From Eonycteris spelaea (lineage: Eukaryota; Chordata; Mammalia; Chiroptera; Pteropodidae): 64,000 nucleotides of DNA. Shown here in pieces: positions 34,080 through 45,689 of this stretch. The notes beneath the pieces were generated by a model. The model had not been told where the DNA came from. It searched no databases and was given only the letters and a program-made list of their open reading frames with translations. The DNA is taken from NCBI GenBank assembly GCA_003508835.1, contig PUFA01000068.1:4216001-4280000 (forward strand), written 5' to 3'. The first letter of the stretch is position 1. Each line of letters begins with the position of its first letter. The translations under genes were made by a program, and so were the position numbers.

Positions 34080-34690
34080 CTTCAATTAGTGGTGACATTT
34101 AACAATAATTCCCCATATTCTCAAAATGTCCTTCATAATAGGTATGCATGTGTGTATGTATGACAAATATATACATAAACATTTTATATTTATTTCTAGA
34201 AACTTCTGTGTTTGGTGCATACATATGCATATTGGGAACATATAACGGAAGTATCATTTATATAAAAATAGCATGTGTCTACATGTAATTTTAATGTTAT
34301 TGATTGCCAATATTGTTAATAGCATCCATTTAAACTAGTAAGAAAAGCTAAGCTGACTGAATAAAAACATAAAATAGGCTATTCTATTTTCAAATTATTT
34401 CATGTAAGATATAAGATTATGCTTTTGGCAACAGTGATACCCAAAGGCCTGCTTCAATAAATATATAGGAGTGATTTATAATTATTGACCAATGTGAATA
34501 AACATTAAATGCTTTAATATAGGCTTTTTCTAGTTATTAAATAATTTTCTACTTTTTTTCCTTTTATTTGTTTAACATATTTATATTTTCATAGGTAGTT
34601 TATATTCAAATTTTTAGAGGTAGTTCAAGGTAAAATTTTAGCCAGTGAAAAGTTCATATTTCATCTGAGTTATTGCCAGCTCTAAACACC
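34080..34690. other. Unassigned AT-rich sequence
   Basis: Nothing recognised. Confidence 0.4.
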
Positions 34691-34694
34691 TGTG

Positions 34695-34965
34695 AGCACA
34701 ACGAAGATGAAGATATCATTTGGGCCAAGATTACAACATCAGGAAGCATGTAGTCTACTGGGGGAGAAGTGTTTGTATCGAAAACAATTAAAGGTGGAAA
34801 GTGGTATCATCAGAGAAAAGTGTGAGAGTTCAAAATTGGGAGGAATTACTTCCAACTGGAGAATATCATGGAGGGCTTAAAAAAGGAAGTGGCATTTGAG
34901 CTGGACCCAATGAATGAATATGATTTATACATTTGGAAAGATGTTAAAGGTGAAAGGGCAGAACA
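34695..34965 (-). mobile_element. L2 LINE fragment
   Basis: CATGTAGTCTACTGGGGGAG, followed by AGGAAGTGGCATTTGAGCTG and GACCCAATGAATGAATATG, is the reverse of the L2 3' segment. Confidence 0.8.
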
Positions 34966-34972
34966 TTTTTTA

Positions 34973-35010
34973 TACACACACACACACATATATGTATGTA
35001 TATATATGTA
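34973..35010. repeat. (CA)n-(TATG)n microsatellite
   Basis: CA units pass into TATG and TA units. Confidence 0.95.
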
Positions 35011-35184
35011 AAAAGGAGCAGCAATATGGGAAACTGTCCTGCGGAATATGAATAACATTTTATTGTTACATCGCTGAAAGCTATTTCTTTATGTCATAAG
35101 AATTATATGAATTCTTGTATGAAGGGAAAGTATCCTATAAACCACAGTTACAATGACATCTGTCAGTTTCTTTTGCTCTCATTG

Positions 35185-35395
35185 TCAGTGAGTATAGTGA
35201 TTAAATCCATGGGCCTTGGAATCAGACAAACTTAGGTTGGAATTATCAGCTCTGCCTCTTATTAGGTATATGGTTAGGATAAATTATGCAACCCTTCTGA
35301 AACACAGTTAATGTTATCATAATTAGATGAGATAATGAATATAAATTCCTTTTACCACTGTAACAGATATATAATAATTATTCAATAAACAGCAG
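35185..35395 (+). mobile_element. MIR SINE, near full length
   Basis: GTGATTAAATCCATGGGCCT, TGGAATCAGACAAACTTAGG, GCTCTGCCTCTTATTAGGTA and AATTAGATGAGATAATGAAT. Confidence 0.9.
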
Positions 35396-35399
35396 TCTT

Positions 35400-36465
35400 T
35401 AAATGGCACATAGTTCTCGAGAAAGAACCTGACTTTTAAATTTTTTTCTTATGCTCTACATGGTTTTCAGTGAAAGAGGAGATGAGGAGATGGCCATAAT
35501 GAGTTTTCTTACTGACTAAGGGAAGAGTGCAAGAAGGAAGGCAAGCATTTCAAAGCCCCTCCCTTTGTCTTCTCATTCCGTTTAATATATTTGTATTTTA
35601 ACATATACCTAATCCATACAACATGTTTTTTGAGAGTTATTTACATGGTTCTGTTCAAAGTTTGGAATTATTTATACCTTCTTATCCTCTGTAACTTAAT
35701 TATGTGCATGTGTGTGTGTGTGGGGGGGGTCATGTGGGCATGCACTAGTGTACCTACTCAGTTCTGCTGTTTTCTATTGAACTAGGTATAATCATGTTAG
35801 TACCCAAATTTCGTACATGTAGTTCCTTGCTTTATGCTCTTATGGCTATAATGTTGAGAAAACAGATGTATGACCAATTGTACCAAAGGAGTTGTCAAAC
35901 CTCTTTTTAACTTTTATACTGTAAGTATAGATAATGGGGAAAATAGAGTTAATTACAAGAAGGGTGATGTCAGCGATGCTCATGCTGAAGTACTTAACTA
36001 TTTAAATTCACAACAATTACCTGGAACCTTTTCATTCTTATGCTTACATCAGTGAAGTGAGTCATGTCCTCATTATCCTTGACTCAATAGCTGCTAAAGT
36101 TAAATATTCTGCTGAAGAGGAGAGGTGATTCTACAGTATATCCAACATACTATTTCTTTCTGAAACATTGTTTCTCAATGGACACATTCATTAATGAATT
36201 CAAAGGATATGAAATAGTCTTGTTTTAATACATCCCATCCTGGATGTTGGTCTTGCTTCAGGAGGATCAGTAAGAAAAAGATCTTAGACATTCTATCTCT
36301 AGAAGTGCAAGTAAAAGTCATTAAATGATAATTTTATACTTACTAGGAACTTAAATACATATTTTGATGGAGTCATATAAGCAATTTCTCACTTTATATC
36401 CGTATAGCTATATACGTGAATCATTATAAATTGTTTTGAAACTTGAAAAATCTAGCTAAAAGAAC
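35400..36465. other. Unassigned sequence
   Basis: A (TG)n followed by G8 lies at 35709-35729. No gene recognised. Confidence 0.4.
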
Positions 36466-36469
36466 TACC

Positions 36470-36620
36470 ATTTCTTGAGTAACTGCTACATGCCAGCCAC
36501 TCCACTAACATTTTTCCTATCTAATCTCTAATCTATTTAACATCATAATGAGGAAGGTTTTATCCCACATTCTACAGATTAAGGAATTCAAGTCCAGGGT
36601 CATTTGATTTCTATGTGGCT
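36470..36620 (-). mobile_element. MIR SINE
   Basis: GAGTAACTGCTACATGCCAG, CATCATAATGAGGAAGG and ATTCTACAGATTAAGGAATT match reverse MIR. Confidence 0.8.
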
Positions 36621-36649
36621 AACTAAATATATGCAGAACTGCTCATTGA

Positions 36650-36885
36650 TAATATACTGTCACTTTTGCTTTTGATGCTCTCACAGTCCATGTGGGAGAG
36701 AGTGAGGGCGAGAGTGGCTTTTAAAAATGTGTAGTAAATACACTGTTTTGGAGATGTGGGGACACAGAAGAGAGAGAGGTAGTCAAGGTCACATCTGAGC
36801 TGATCTTGTGTGAGGAGCTTTTTCCCGGTGAAATGGAGTAGGGTGAACATTCTAAGCAGAGGGAATAGGGTTTATGGTTATTAAG
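36650..36885 (-). mobile_element. L2 LINE fragment
   Basis: CACAGTCCATGTGGGAGAGA, AAGGTCACATCTGAGCTGAT and GTGAACATTCTAAGCAGAGG match reverse L2. Confidence 0.75.
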
Positions 36886-36889
36886 TGAA

Positions 36890-37470
36890 GGAAACAGCTA
36901 CCACAAATAAGGACTTATATTTTCATTATATTGTTCACTGAATTATAGCCACAGAGCCTGAGTACACGTAGCCCTTTGAGGGATGACATGATGCTATTAA
37001 TATTGATTATTATGTGGAGGCCTGGCTAGTTGTAAAAAACCTAAAAGAAATGTTTCTGCTAAATCTTTGGAATGTGCGTATTAGGTCAGGGACTGGCCCG
37101 TGAAAGTGGATACTTCACTGAGCAGTATTGAAGATTTGGAATCATTGGGTTAGCACAGTCTAAAGAGGAAAATTTTATTTATGACTCCCTAGATAAGTTT
37201 TTTTCCGAGGATGAGTTTGTAGAATTGGAAATAATATAATGATTGTGATAAATGAAAAACTGTGTTTCTACCTCATGGTCTGCGTGTAGATTTGAATCAA
37301 GTTGTTTAGAAATTCAGGCTAGAAACAGAAGTAACTTTAGAGATATTTAGAGGCTTCATATTCATGAGAGATATTCATGTGGAGATACTCATTCAGAGGA
37401 AGCAGAGGCACAGGGTCTTGTCACAGGCCCAGGAGAAACGCAGACACTGGGGTTTGATTACCTGTGCTTT
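36890..37470. other. Unassigned sequence
   Basis: Nothing recognised. Confidence 0.4.
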
Positions 37471-37481
37471 TTCCTCTATAA

Positions 37482-37703
37482 CAGGGGTCTCGAACCCCCG
37501 GGCTGCAGACCTGTACCAATTTGTGGCCTGTTAGGAACAGCGCTTCACAGCAGGAGGGAGCAGTGGGTAAGTGAGGGAAGCTTCATCTGTATTTGCAGTC
37601 ACTCCCCAGTGCTAGCATCACCACCTCAGCTCCATCTCAGATCATCAGGCATTAGACTCTCATAGGAGCACTAGTCTGGTGCTACAAAGGTTGGAGACTA
37701 GTG
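37482..37703 (+). mobile_element. MER1-type non-autonomous hAT-Charlie transposon
   Basis: Starts CAGGGGTCTCGAACCCCCGG and ends GGTTGGAGACTAGTG, so the termini are imperfect inverted repeats. Internal landmarks GTGGCCTGTTAGGAACAGCG and GGAAGCTTCATCTGTATTTG match MER1. At 222 bases it is shorter than the MER1A/B forms I remember (roughly 340-530), consistent with an internal deletion. Perfect 8-base target duplications CTCTATAA flank it at 37474-37481 and 37704-37711, as hAT transposition makes. No transposase is encoded. Confidence 0.92.
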
Positions 37704-37762
37704 CTCTATAACATTCTATCTGAGCTTTAAGAAAATAAAAATTTAATATGTATTTTACCTGA

Positions 37763-38162
37763 TGTTATAAACTGAATTGTATCACTCTGCCCCCAAAAAT
37801 TCACTTATAGAAGCCCTAGCCCCTGGTACCGTTGAATGTGATTGCATTTGGAGATTGGATCTTTAAGAGGTTGTTAAGGTTAAATAAGGTCTTAAGGGTG
37901 GGGCCCTAATCCAAGATGACTGGTGTCCTTATGAGAATAGAAAGAGGTAACAGGGATGCACTTGTACAGAGGAACGAACATGTGAAGAAGCAGCAACAGG
38001 GCAGCCATCTGCAAGCCTAAGAAAGAGCCCACAAGAAAAACAAACCCTATTGACACCTCGACCTTGGATTTTGGGTCTTCAGAATTGCAAGAGTATAAAT
38101 TTCTATTGTTTAAGCCATCCAGTCTACAACATTCATTATTGCGACCCTAGCAAAGTAAGACA
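37763..38162 (+). mobile_element. Solo MaLR LTR (MLT1-type)
   Basis: A 400-base element from TGTTATAAACTGAATTG to AGCAAAGTAAGACA, with CATTTGGAGATTGGATCTTT, GGGGCCCTAATCCAAGATGA, GACTGGTGTCCTTATGAGAA and TAAATTTCTATTGTTTAAGC in family order. Flanks CCTGA (37758-37762) and CCTCA (38163-38167) look like a decayed 5-base target duplication. No internal retroviral sequence remains, so it is a solo LTR. Subfamily not determined. Confidence 0.85.
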
Positions 38163-38289
38163 CCTCATAAACTTTCAAATTAACAAAACAAACATGCAGA
38201 CCTTATTTTCTGATTTTATGTTAAACTTTAAGTGTATGTTATATATTTTGATACTTCTCCAAAATATTTACTTAGTATTTACTACTTTA

Positions 38290-38410
38290 GTGGGTGCTTC
38301 TCTACCTATGGGCAAGAACTGTTTTATTCCTCTGTACTTCCCCAATGACTAGAACAATTCTTGGAATCAAGCTAGGGCTCAATACCTATGCAGATAAATG
38401 AATGAAGGGA
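38290..38410 (+). mobile_element. L2 LINE 3' end
   Basis: GGGCAAGAACTGTTTTATTC, CCAATGACTAGAACAATTCT, GCTAGGGCTCAATACC and a terminal AATGAATGAA. Confidence 0.8.
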
Positions 38411-38414
38411 ATGG

Positions 38415-39149
38415 AAATTGTCCATGAAAACATGTCTTTCTCATGACTGCATCATTTGCCTTTGCTACCAAGCCTTAAAAATGTTAACTTTTTTTTTTTT
38501 TACTGGAAAATGTGTTTCTTAAGATATACCTTCCTTTTTTAAAATTTTAATATAGAAATTTGTTTTATAAATATAGGCTGTGAAAGTTGTGGGCAGTGGT
38601 GAGACTTAACATTTTTATATGGTAAAATCAAGGGACTATTGACAGATATTTCCTGCTATGTCAAGAGGTCTTTTTGTTAGGTTTTTCTCATGGTTATGAT
38701 GCTTAGTAGGGATCCCAACACATATTACCTCTATTCTTTATAACATTTCTTATTCCTGGGTTGTTTGCTATTGTTCTAATAGACAATGGAAAGAGCCAGG
38801 AGATATATAATCAATGTCTTTATTTAGCAAAGTCATCTGAGGACTGGGGACCATGTTTTAGTCTTCTCTGTTACCACTCTGCTGTCTGTCTGTCTGTCTC
38901 TCCACGCCCCCCCCATCCCACACATACACACATGATACATCCTTGAACATGGCAGTCAGTTTCCAACAGACAAATATCACCTCTGTGAGGTGCAGTACTT
39001 ATGTACAATACTCTGACATCCACCTGGCATACTACATGTTTGCACCTGAAATCCTTCCATCTTCAGTTTTCAATCATGGGGCAAAACTGTAGCAAAAACT
39101 GTTCTCTTGATTATATATTTATCTCACTCAATAACTAGCATCATTTTTC
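38415..39149. other. Unassigned sequence
   Basis: T-run at about 38489-38500 and (CTGT)n near 38882-38899. No gene recognised. Confidence 0.4.
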
Positions 39150-39150
39150 C

Positions 39151-39218
39151 CCTTCTTTCCTTCCTTCCTTCCTTCCTTCCTTCCTTCCTTCCTTCCTTCC
39201 TTCCTTCCTTCTTTCTTT
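39151..39218. repeat. (CCTT)n microsatellite
   Basis: About 15 uninterrupted TTCC units, then TTCTTTC. Likely length-variable. Confidence 0.98.
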
Positions 39219-39252
39219 AAAAAAATTTTTTTTGGTATCTAATACATGTATG

Positions 39253-39306
39253 GGAAAATTAGTTAAGGAAAATTAGTTAGGGAAAATTAGTTAGGGAAAA
39301 TTAGTA
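39253..39306. repeat. 14-base minisatellite, 3.9 copies
   Basis: Unit GGAAAATTAGTTAG repeated in tandem with one G/A variant in the first copy. It begins 35 bases after the CCTT tract. Confidence 0.95.
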
Positions 39307-39309
39307 ACT

Positions 39310-39615
39310 ATAGTTCTGATCCTCAAGAGATTTACTCAAAATGACACCTGATATATAGAAAACAAGGTGATGTTAATCATTAAAAAGTGTTTCAGGAGGA
39401 CAGAGTGACCTGGTACGTTTTGAATACTTAGAGGCTGTAACATGAATGAATCATGAGAATGAAAGAGTTCATTTAAGAAGGCAAGGAGCTTTGAAGACGT
39501 TTATAATATAAATTAGAGAAAAGAGGGGACAGATTTTATACATAGGAAAATATTAGAAAATTGAGTGACTAGAATTTAAGTATTCTATCAAGGGTATAAA
39601 GAACTGAGTCAGGAG
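39310..39615. other. Unassigned sequence
   Basis: Nothing recognised. Confidence 0.4.
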
Positions 39616-39619
39616 AAAG

Positions 39620-39825
39620 AATAACTAGAATTTATTTGACACTGTGTGCTAGGGATTTATACTCATTCATATTCTCATTTAATCCCCACAACAATTCTGT
39701 AGGATGACTTGTATTATCATAATTAACCAATGGAGCAACTGAAGGCTGGGTCTCAGGCTAGATTACTTATTCCAGAAGAAGCAGTTAGAATTTGGACCAG
39801 GTATGTCTGGCACTAATTTCCATTG
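39620..39825 (-). mobile_element. MIR SINE
   Basis: GACACTGTGTGCTAGG, TCATTTAATCCCCACAACAA, AATGGAGCAACTGAAGGCTG and AGAATTTGGACCAGGTATGT in reverse MIR order. Confidence 0.9.
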
Positions 39826-39829
39826 TCAC

Positions 39830-41320
39830 ACAGTGATTTGTAGAAGGCAAAGAAAAATGAAATAGAATGTATATCAAGGTCCAATAAGGAAATTAAAAAC
39901 CCATTCTAAGTATTCGAAATAGAAGGGATATAATAAAATAATAAATCAAGAAACAAACAAGTGATGGCAGGGAAACCTAGAGATTAACCACAGCAGGAAG
40001 ACAGGCCACTGCTAAACTGAAGGGTCAAAGCAGGAGACCCTGGGACCAGGATCAACTTAGGAATCTGAGACCACCGTAGGCCTGTTTAGCCGAGCTGGAG
40101 CCAAGGAGAGGCCACCACTGCTGGAGATTTCTCAGAATGCAAAGGCACAGGGACAAATGCCTAGCTTGCTTCTTCTTTCTGACCTCTCTGGTCTCTTTCT
40201 TGAATGCAAGATAGTAAGGAGTGTGGTTTTTATTACGGGTAGAAGGGATTCACTATCAACTCCTAATGGTCTAGCATAAAAAACAAAAACAAACAATCAA
40301 AATAAATAAATAAATAAACCTCAGGGTGCTTATTAGATCCAGAGTTTAGTTAGGAGCTGAGATAAAACAGTTTAATTTTGTAATAACTTAATTTTTAACT
40401 TAATACCATCTAACTTAAAGGATAGGAAAGAGCCGTGAGATGTCAGTATATAAAGTAGTACGTTGTATAAGAATAGACTACTTGAGAAAGTCCTAGAGTA
40501 TGGGAAACAGAAATAACTCCAGGTTTTCAAACTCTGGGTAATTTATTTGAGATCTGCAGGCACAGAGCGTAGTGGAAAGGTTGCTTACAGCATGCCACAA
40601 ATTGATGTTAACAAGGGAGCCAGGTATTCAAAAATGATTCAAAAAGGATCATGCTGTGTTTTTGGATGAAGGCCTTTACCTCAGGAGACATGGATTTGAC
40701 AGCCTCTTCTGGAGAACTGCGCTCACAGGCAGCATTTCATGTCCGACCTTACGCAAGCAGGCAGAGCCGGAGTCAGAGCCTGACTGAGTGCCTGTCCATA
40801 TGCTTCTGGCTTGAGCCAAATTTTCTGTACACAGAAATGACTGACAGACCCACTAGGCACTGTTTTTTAAAGGAAGATCTCTGTTCAGTGTTTCAGATCT
40901 TATAAATGAGTGCAAAGGTTCTCTGAGGCATTGGGATTGCTGCTGGCCAGAAGAATACAGAAAATATAGAATGAAAGATGACTTTAAAATGTGTTTTTAT
41001 TTTCAGTAATCCTTCCATGTTTCTGATGTTCTCTTTCAAAGTGCCTTTTATTTATTTGGGACCTTTTAATGCCTCTGGCAGATAAAACATTAGCTCACCA
41101 TAGTAGAAGAGAGCTTTATGAAAAAAGGGTAATATATGTATATGAAGAATGGAGGAAACTGATTACCCATTGGATCTGGGAGATGGGCTGCACTTGGTTC
41201 AGTTTGCCCTCTTTCTGCAAAGCTGCTTGGGTGGCAATGGAACATTTTGGCCTAATAATTCTGGGATCATCTCTCAGTCCTATATTTAGGGTTCACCATA
41301 GTTAACTGTTAATGCTTCCA
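39830..41320. other. Unassigned sequence
   Basis: No gene or named repeat recognised. AAAC/AAAT-rich tract near 40280-40318. The frame at 40651-40905 has no recognisable domain. Confidence 0.4.
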
Positions 41321-41324
41321 GAAA

Positions 41325-41450
41325 GGATAGTCACTCACTCATTAAAGATTTGTTGAGCACCTCCCATGTTCCAGAAATTGGCTAGACAATGAGGATACAA
41401 ACATAAAAAGGCCAGATGCTGCTTTCTAGGAACTCACAGGATATTTGTGC
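41325..41450 (-). mobile_element. L2 LINE 3' end
   Basis: CACTCACTCATTAAAGATTT, GTTGAGCACCTCCCATGTTC, AATGAGGATACAAACATAAA and GGAACTCACAGG. Confidence 0.9.
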
Positions 41451-41464
41451 TCCCAAAACTGAGG

Positions 41465-41700
41465 TAAGATAGCATGATGGATAAGGATTCAGCATCCTGG
41501 AGTGCCAGGCCTGGCTTCCTCACAAACCAGTTGTGTGACTTTGAACAAGTCACTTCCCCTCCTTGGGCCTGTTTCTATCTCTCAAATGGGATGACTGGAT
41601 ACTTGTGATTCCCTCAAAGGACTGTTGAGGATACAAGAGAGAATGTCTGAGTGAGACTCATGAAGAAATACAATGCTAAACTTAATGTAAGTAGTTGTAA
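41465..41700 (+). mobile_element. MIR SINE, near full length
   Basis: TAGCATGATGGATAAGGATT, CCAGTTGTGTGACTTTGAAC, AAGTCACTTCCCCTCCTTGG and AAATGGGATGACTGG. Confidence 0.95.
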
Positions 41701-41839
41701 CCACCTTAACAACATAAAAATCTTATACAAAAAAAATTTTTTTATTAAATCTTAACCTTCAGAAACATCATCTTCTGAAATGCTCAAGGCCAAACCTTTT
41801 ATTGAGAGGGAAGGAAGGAAAAGAAATAGGAGCTATTAG

Positions 41840-42065
41840 TTTGCAGTAACAACTCATATTTAACAAAAATGATTCTATGCCAAGCCTTGTACATGACGAT
41901 TTATTTATGTGGCATTATGGAAGTCTTACAACAATCTTGTGAAGTGGGGGTTCTTATCCCCACTTGACAGAAAACAAAATAGTCTCAGAGAGATTATGGA
42001 GCTTGTCAAAGGTCATGTGACTTGAAAATGACTGAGTCGGGATTTGAAACCAGGTCTTACATGTT
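41840..42065 (-). mobile_element. MIR SINE, near full length
   Basis: CTTACAACAATCTTGTGAAG, CCCCACTTGACAGAAAACAA, AAGGTCATGTGACTTGAAAA and GGGATTTGAAACCAGGTCTT. Inverted relative to the MIR at 41465. Confidence 0.93.
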
Positions 42066-42069
42066 CAGG

Positions 42070-44185
42070 TTACCTTCCCAGTACCTCATACAAACCAAAC
42101 CCCAGAGAAATGTCTGTGCAGAACTGGTGCTGCCATGGTTGTGGTGTAGGCTGCCTGTCAATAAATATGTTCTAAAGATATACCATGTGAAACCACAGAC
42201 ACCCTGTGTGTTGGTGAGTGGGGTGAAGCAGCATTGGCAACAGAGAGTATGGTTTACAAGGGGAACAGACTGGATGTCAGTGAACCCCTGGCTGAGGCCA
42301 GGAATAAAATTAACACTCAAAGCAAGACCAAGAAGAATGTGTACGCTAAATGCCATAGGGGGTTGCCTCCTACTCCTCGGCTTGTCATTTCATATCTGCC
42401 AGATAATTCTTTTGAATCCTTGATATTGTAACCAAAGGAGAAAATAAATACACATTGCACCTATTCTGTGTCTGATATCTGATTAAATATCAGAGATGCA
42501 ATAAAACCATAGTTTCCCATTTTTTATTCATGAGGCAGTCTCAACATGAAACAAATTGCTTAGGGGACTGAAAAGCTGTATTCATCCAGGCTACATCAGA
42601 TGCTTTCTATTTGAAATTTGTAAATTTGAGATGCTTTGTTTCTGATTTTGTTGGGATACATGTTTACTGAAACCTGCCTCTAAAAATAAGTCAATATGTA
42701 AAGCTGGGATATTTTGCCCTGTGGAAAAACAGTCAAGAGCTTACTTGTTCATATCAAGGATCCTCCCTTTTTATTCTGGGATCAGCAATCAAACATTGTG
42801 GAGCTTGGTTTCACAACGACATTGTTTCTCAAAACCCTTCCTCCTTCCTCAAAACCCTGTCTCATTGGCTTAATTGGTGCTCTCAGTGCACCTGCAGATA
42901 ATGGCATGGTGCTGTGACTTCAGCTCATTTCCTACCAGCTGCACGTGCTCATCTGAGAGTCCTCAAATCCTCTAGTGGTTGAGTCATTTGGAGGCTGATA
43001 AACTGTGTAGAGGACTCTTAGTTAATCCCTGTTTCTTGAATGCTGATGTAGCAATGGCAGTTGTTTCTCTTGAAAACTTATAGTACTTGGTTTTTAAATT
43101 CTTGGGTTGAAGTCAAATATTTGGCCATGATTTGGGGGCTTTTCTACTCGTGCTTGTCTCTAAAGCAGGGAAGAACCTATAGGGACAACATTTGGTTTAA
43201 CATGGCAGGGGCTTCTGAATCTCTGTGGCAGTATCGCCACCTCAAAGTCACAGGAAAGTAAGCCGGGGATAATGGGTATAGCCCGAAGAAAACCAAGGAG
43301 AACCTACAATTTATCTGAATCCTCCTGGCTGATCATAACATTGAAGCACGTCTTGACGTGCCTTCCTTGACCTGCCTTTCTGCACCTCTTTCTGTTCAGT
43401 CGCTGCACCACGTGGCTCCTTCCCTGCTTGTGTTCACAAAGTGCTTCTTTCAGAAATCCTTTTCTCTCTCTTCCTCCTGGGTAACTTCCACTCACCCTGC
43501 AGGCCCCAGCTTTAATGCTACTTATATGTCTTCAGAGCCCACTATGAATCGCCCAAACTAATTTGATCTGCAACGACACTATTTATCTCTGCATCGTGAT
43601 AATGAGAAAATGGATTCAGAAAAAGTTGACACTGTTTATTTAATACTGACCTGATGGGAGATCTAGTATCAGAACTCACATCTGTAGATTTTGGAAGCCG
43701 TACTTTCTGCTCCCTGCAACTCTGACCTACTAGACGGAAGACCTCAGATCAGAGTGATATTGCAGCTGGCAGTTTGACCGCCGCATCACTGAGATCCTGA
43801 GAACAGGCTCCCTAGAGTCCTCTGCTTAACATTGTTAGGTTGGTCCCAAGCCTGAACTGCTGCTGAAGCCTGGACCCCAGACCCCAGCCATGCAGATTAA
43901 GGGATTTGTGGGAAGGGAGGTTAGCATAGTCATCCAATAGCAGAATTATCACCAGCCTTTTCCCAGAGCCGTCAGCCCCTGGCTCTAGTCAACCACATCT
44001 AAATAAAGGTTAATACTGACCACAGAAGGGAAGCCATGTGGCAGCGCTAAGCTTCTCCTGATGCCCCTTGCCCCAGGGCCTTTCACACTCTTCCCTTGGC
44101 AGCTGTGTCACAGAGCCCCTGTTGTGAAAGAATCACAATGTGCCTTTTGTTTGCATTTTTGTGTGTGTGTGTGTGACAGTGTTCA
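42070..44185. other. Unassigned sequence with E-box motifs
   Basis: No gene recognised. Abutting E-boxes CAGCTG and CACGTG at 42936-42947 and a CCACGTGG at 43408-43415. 43320-43560 is pyrimidine-rich and could be decayed L2. Frames of 63-133 codons occur on both strands without domain features. Confidence 0.4.
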
Positions 44186-44189
44186 AAGC

Positions 44190-44350
44190 CCTTTTCCACA
44201 GTAGTTTTACTTGGCCCTTGTAACAGCTCTCTGAAATCAGTAGACCAGGTACTATTATTCTTATCGTTCTGACAGGTATCAAATAGAATGATTTACTCCC
44301 TGACACATAACCAGCAAATAACTGCACCGGGACTGGAACTCTGGTCTATA
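44190..44350 (-). mobile_element. MIR SINE
   Basis: CTTGTAACAGCTCTCTGAAA, GACACATAACCAGCAAATAA and CACCGGGACTGGAACTCTGG match reverse MIR. Confidence 0.85.
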
Positions 44351-44354
44351 GATT

Positions 44355-44540
44355 TATGCTTTGATGCATCCTTCACCGCAGCAAACTATCTTGAAAGGAG
44401 CATGACAATGTCCTTCCTCTGTTTGTCTGCCTGATAGGAGGAGCACAGCATCTCAGTGTCTCAGCAGCATGGACGGACCAGCCTTTTCTTCACAGGTGAC
44501 CCTCACAGAGATCACATCAACCAAATCTTAGCCTGACCCC
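44355..44540. other. Unassigned sequence
   Basis: Nothing recognised. Confidence 0.4.
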
Positions 44541-44544
44541 ACTT

Positions 44545-44770
44545 TGGCTAAGCTCTGAGGTCAGACTGCCTGGCTTCATGCCTCAGCTTCTCTGCCTACT
44601 GGCTGGGTGATTTAAGACATTGTCCCCAACTTCTGTGTCTCAGTTTCATGTCAGTAATATAAGGAGGATAGTGATAATCCTACCCCACAGGACTGTAATG
44701 AGCATTAAATGAATTCATTCCATGCTTTATATGAAATAACGGCTGACATAAGAGATGCATAAATATTAGT
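44545..44770 (+). mobile_element. MIR SINE, near full length
   Basis: CTGAGGTCAGACTGCCTGGC, CTGTGTCTCAGTTTCATGTC, AGGACTGTAATGAGCATTAA and AGATGCATAAATATTAG. Confidence 0.93.
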
Positions 44771-44774
44771 TCAT

Positions 44775-45475
44775 AGTAGAGGTTAAACAGTTTATTGGCT
44801 CTCTCATTTTGTGCAATGTCCCATTTTAAACAAAGCTCAGTTACTGAGCTCACTCTACAGAGATAGTCCTCATTATAAAGTGTGCTTTTTTTGGACTGGA
44901 TTTTATGATGGTCCTTCAGTTCTCCATTACATTTAGAGAATTTCTGGCATCTTTGGATTTCTATATAGTAAAAGGTAATAGAAGACTGCACTATCTTTCT
45001 GGTGGGCTTTCTCCCTAATTCTCAGTTTCTGGCTTGAGTTCATTTGCTGAGCAGACATAATCGGCATGTCACAACCTAATGAACTGCCAAGAAACCAGTC
45101 CTAGCTTCATTTCTGATAATCTTCAATACCCCAGTTTCTCTCTGAGAATCAAGTCTACTGTTTCTCCAGCTCCCTTCACTCATCATGGAAATTGGCACTT
45201 AGTAGGGCCATTTTGTAACAGTTGTATTCCATAAAGACTTAGCAACAAGCTTAGGCCTAAAGGTCAGCAAGGGAAAGAGGAAGGCTTTTCTATAAGGTAC
45301 TATTTTTCCACACAGGTCTCTGCTCTTTCCTGCAAGCGAGCAGCAAGAATAACTGAGTCTGAATCCCAGCAGGGGAAGGCCTTTAATTGCCCTGACTAGC
45401 CAGGAGTATGGGATGGTAAAGTGAAGTGATTACTGACTGCAGATGGATTGTCTCTTCTGCAGATTTTCACCTGCA
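44775..45475. other. Unassigned sequence
   Basis: No gene or named repeat recognised. Confidence 0.4.
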
Positions 45476-45477
45476 GA

Positions 45478-45546
45478 GATCCAAGGCATTAATTGAAAGC
45501 ATTTAAAGGTGATAGTAGGAAGAATCAGCATCTCCTCTTTTCTGTG
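45478..45546 (+). repeat. Local direct repeat, copy A
   Basis: Begins GATCCAAGGCATTAATTGAA. Matches copy B at 46205-46269 in the same orientation: 26 of the first 29 bases, then after a 4-base gap 22 of the last 28. Not a repeat family I recognise. Confidence 0.8.
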
Positions 45547-45549
45547 TTT

Positions 45550-45685
45550 TGAAGTTTTATTCTGCCATTAAGAGACCTTGGAACCACTCATTGTGAGCAT
45601 AAAACTGCATGTTCAAACACTCAAACCAGTACACTCCCTACTCCCTAAAGTGTACCATTGTAGAGTCTACATTTTGAAATCACAA
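45550..45685. other. Unassigned sequence between repeats
   Basis: Weak similarity to copy B flank may extend to about 45575. Confidence 0.35.
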
Positions 45686-45689
45686 ACCA

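Noticed and set aside
39151..39306. Tandem units as a possible CRISPR array
   Set aside because: Units are contiguous with no unique spacers, and the genome is mammalian.
42022..42423. 133-codon plus-strand open frame
   Set aside because: Its start lies in a reverse MIR, and the remainder shows no domain. A chance frame.
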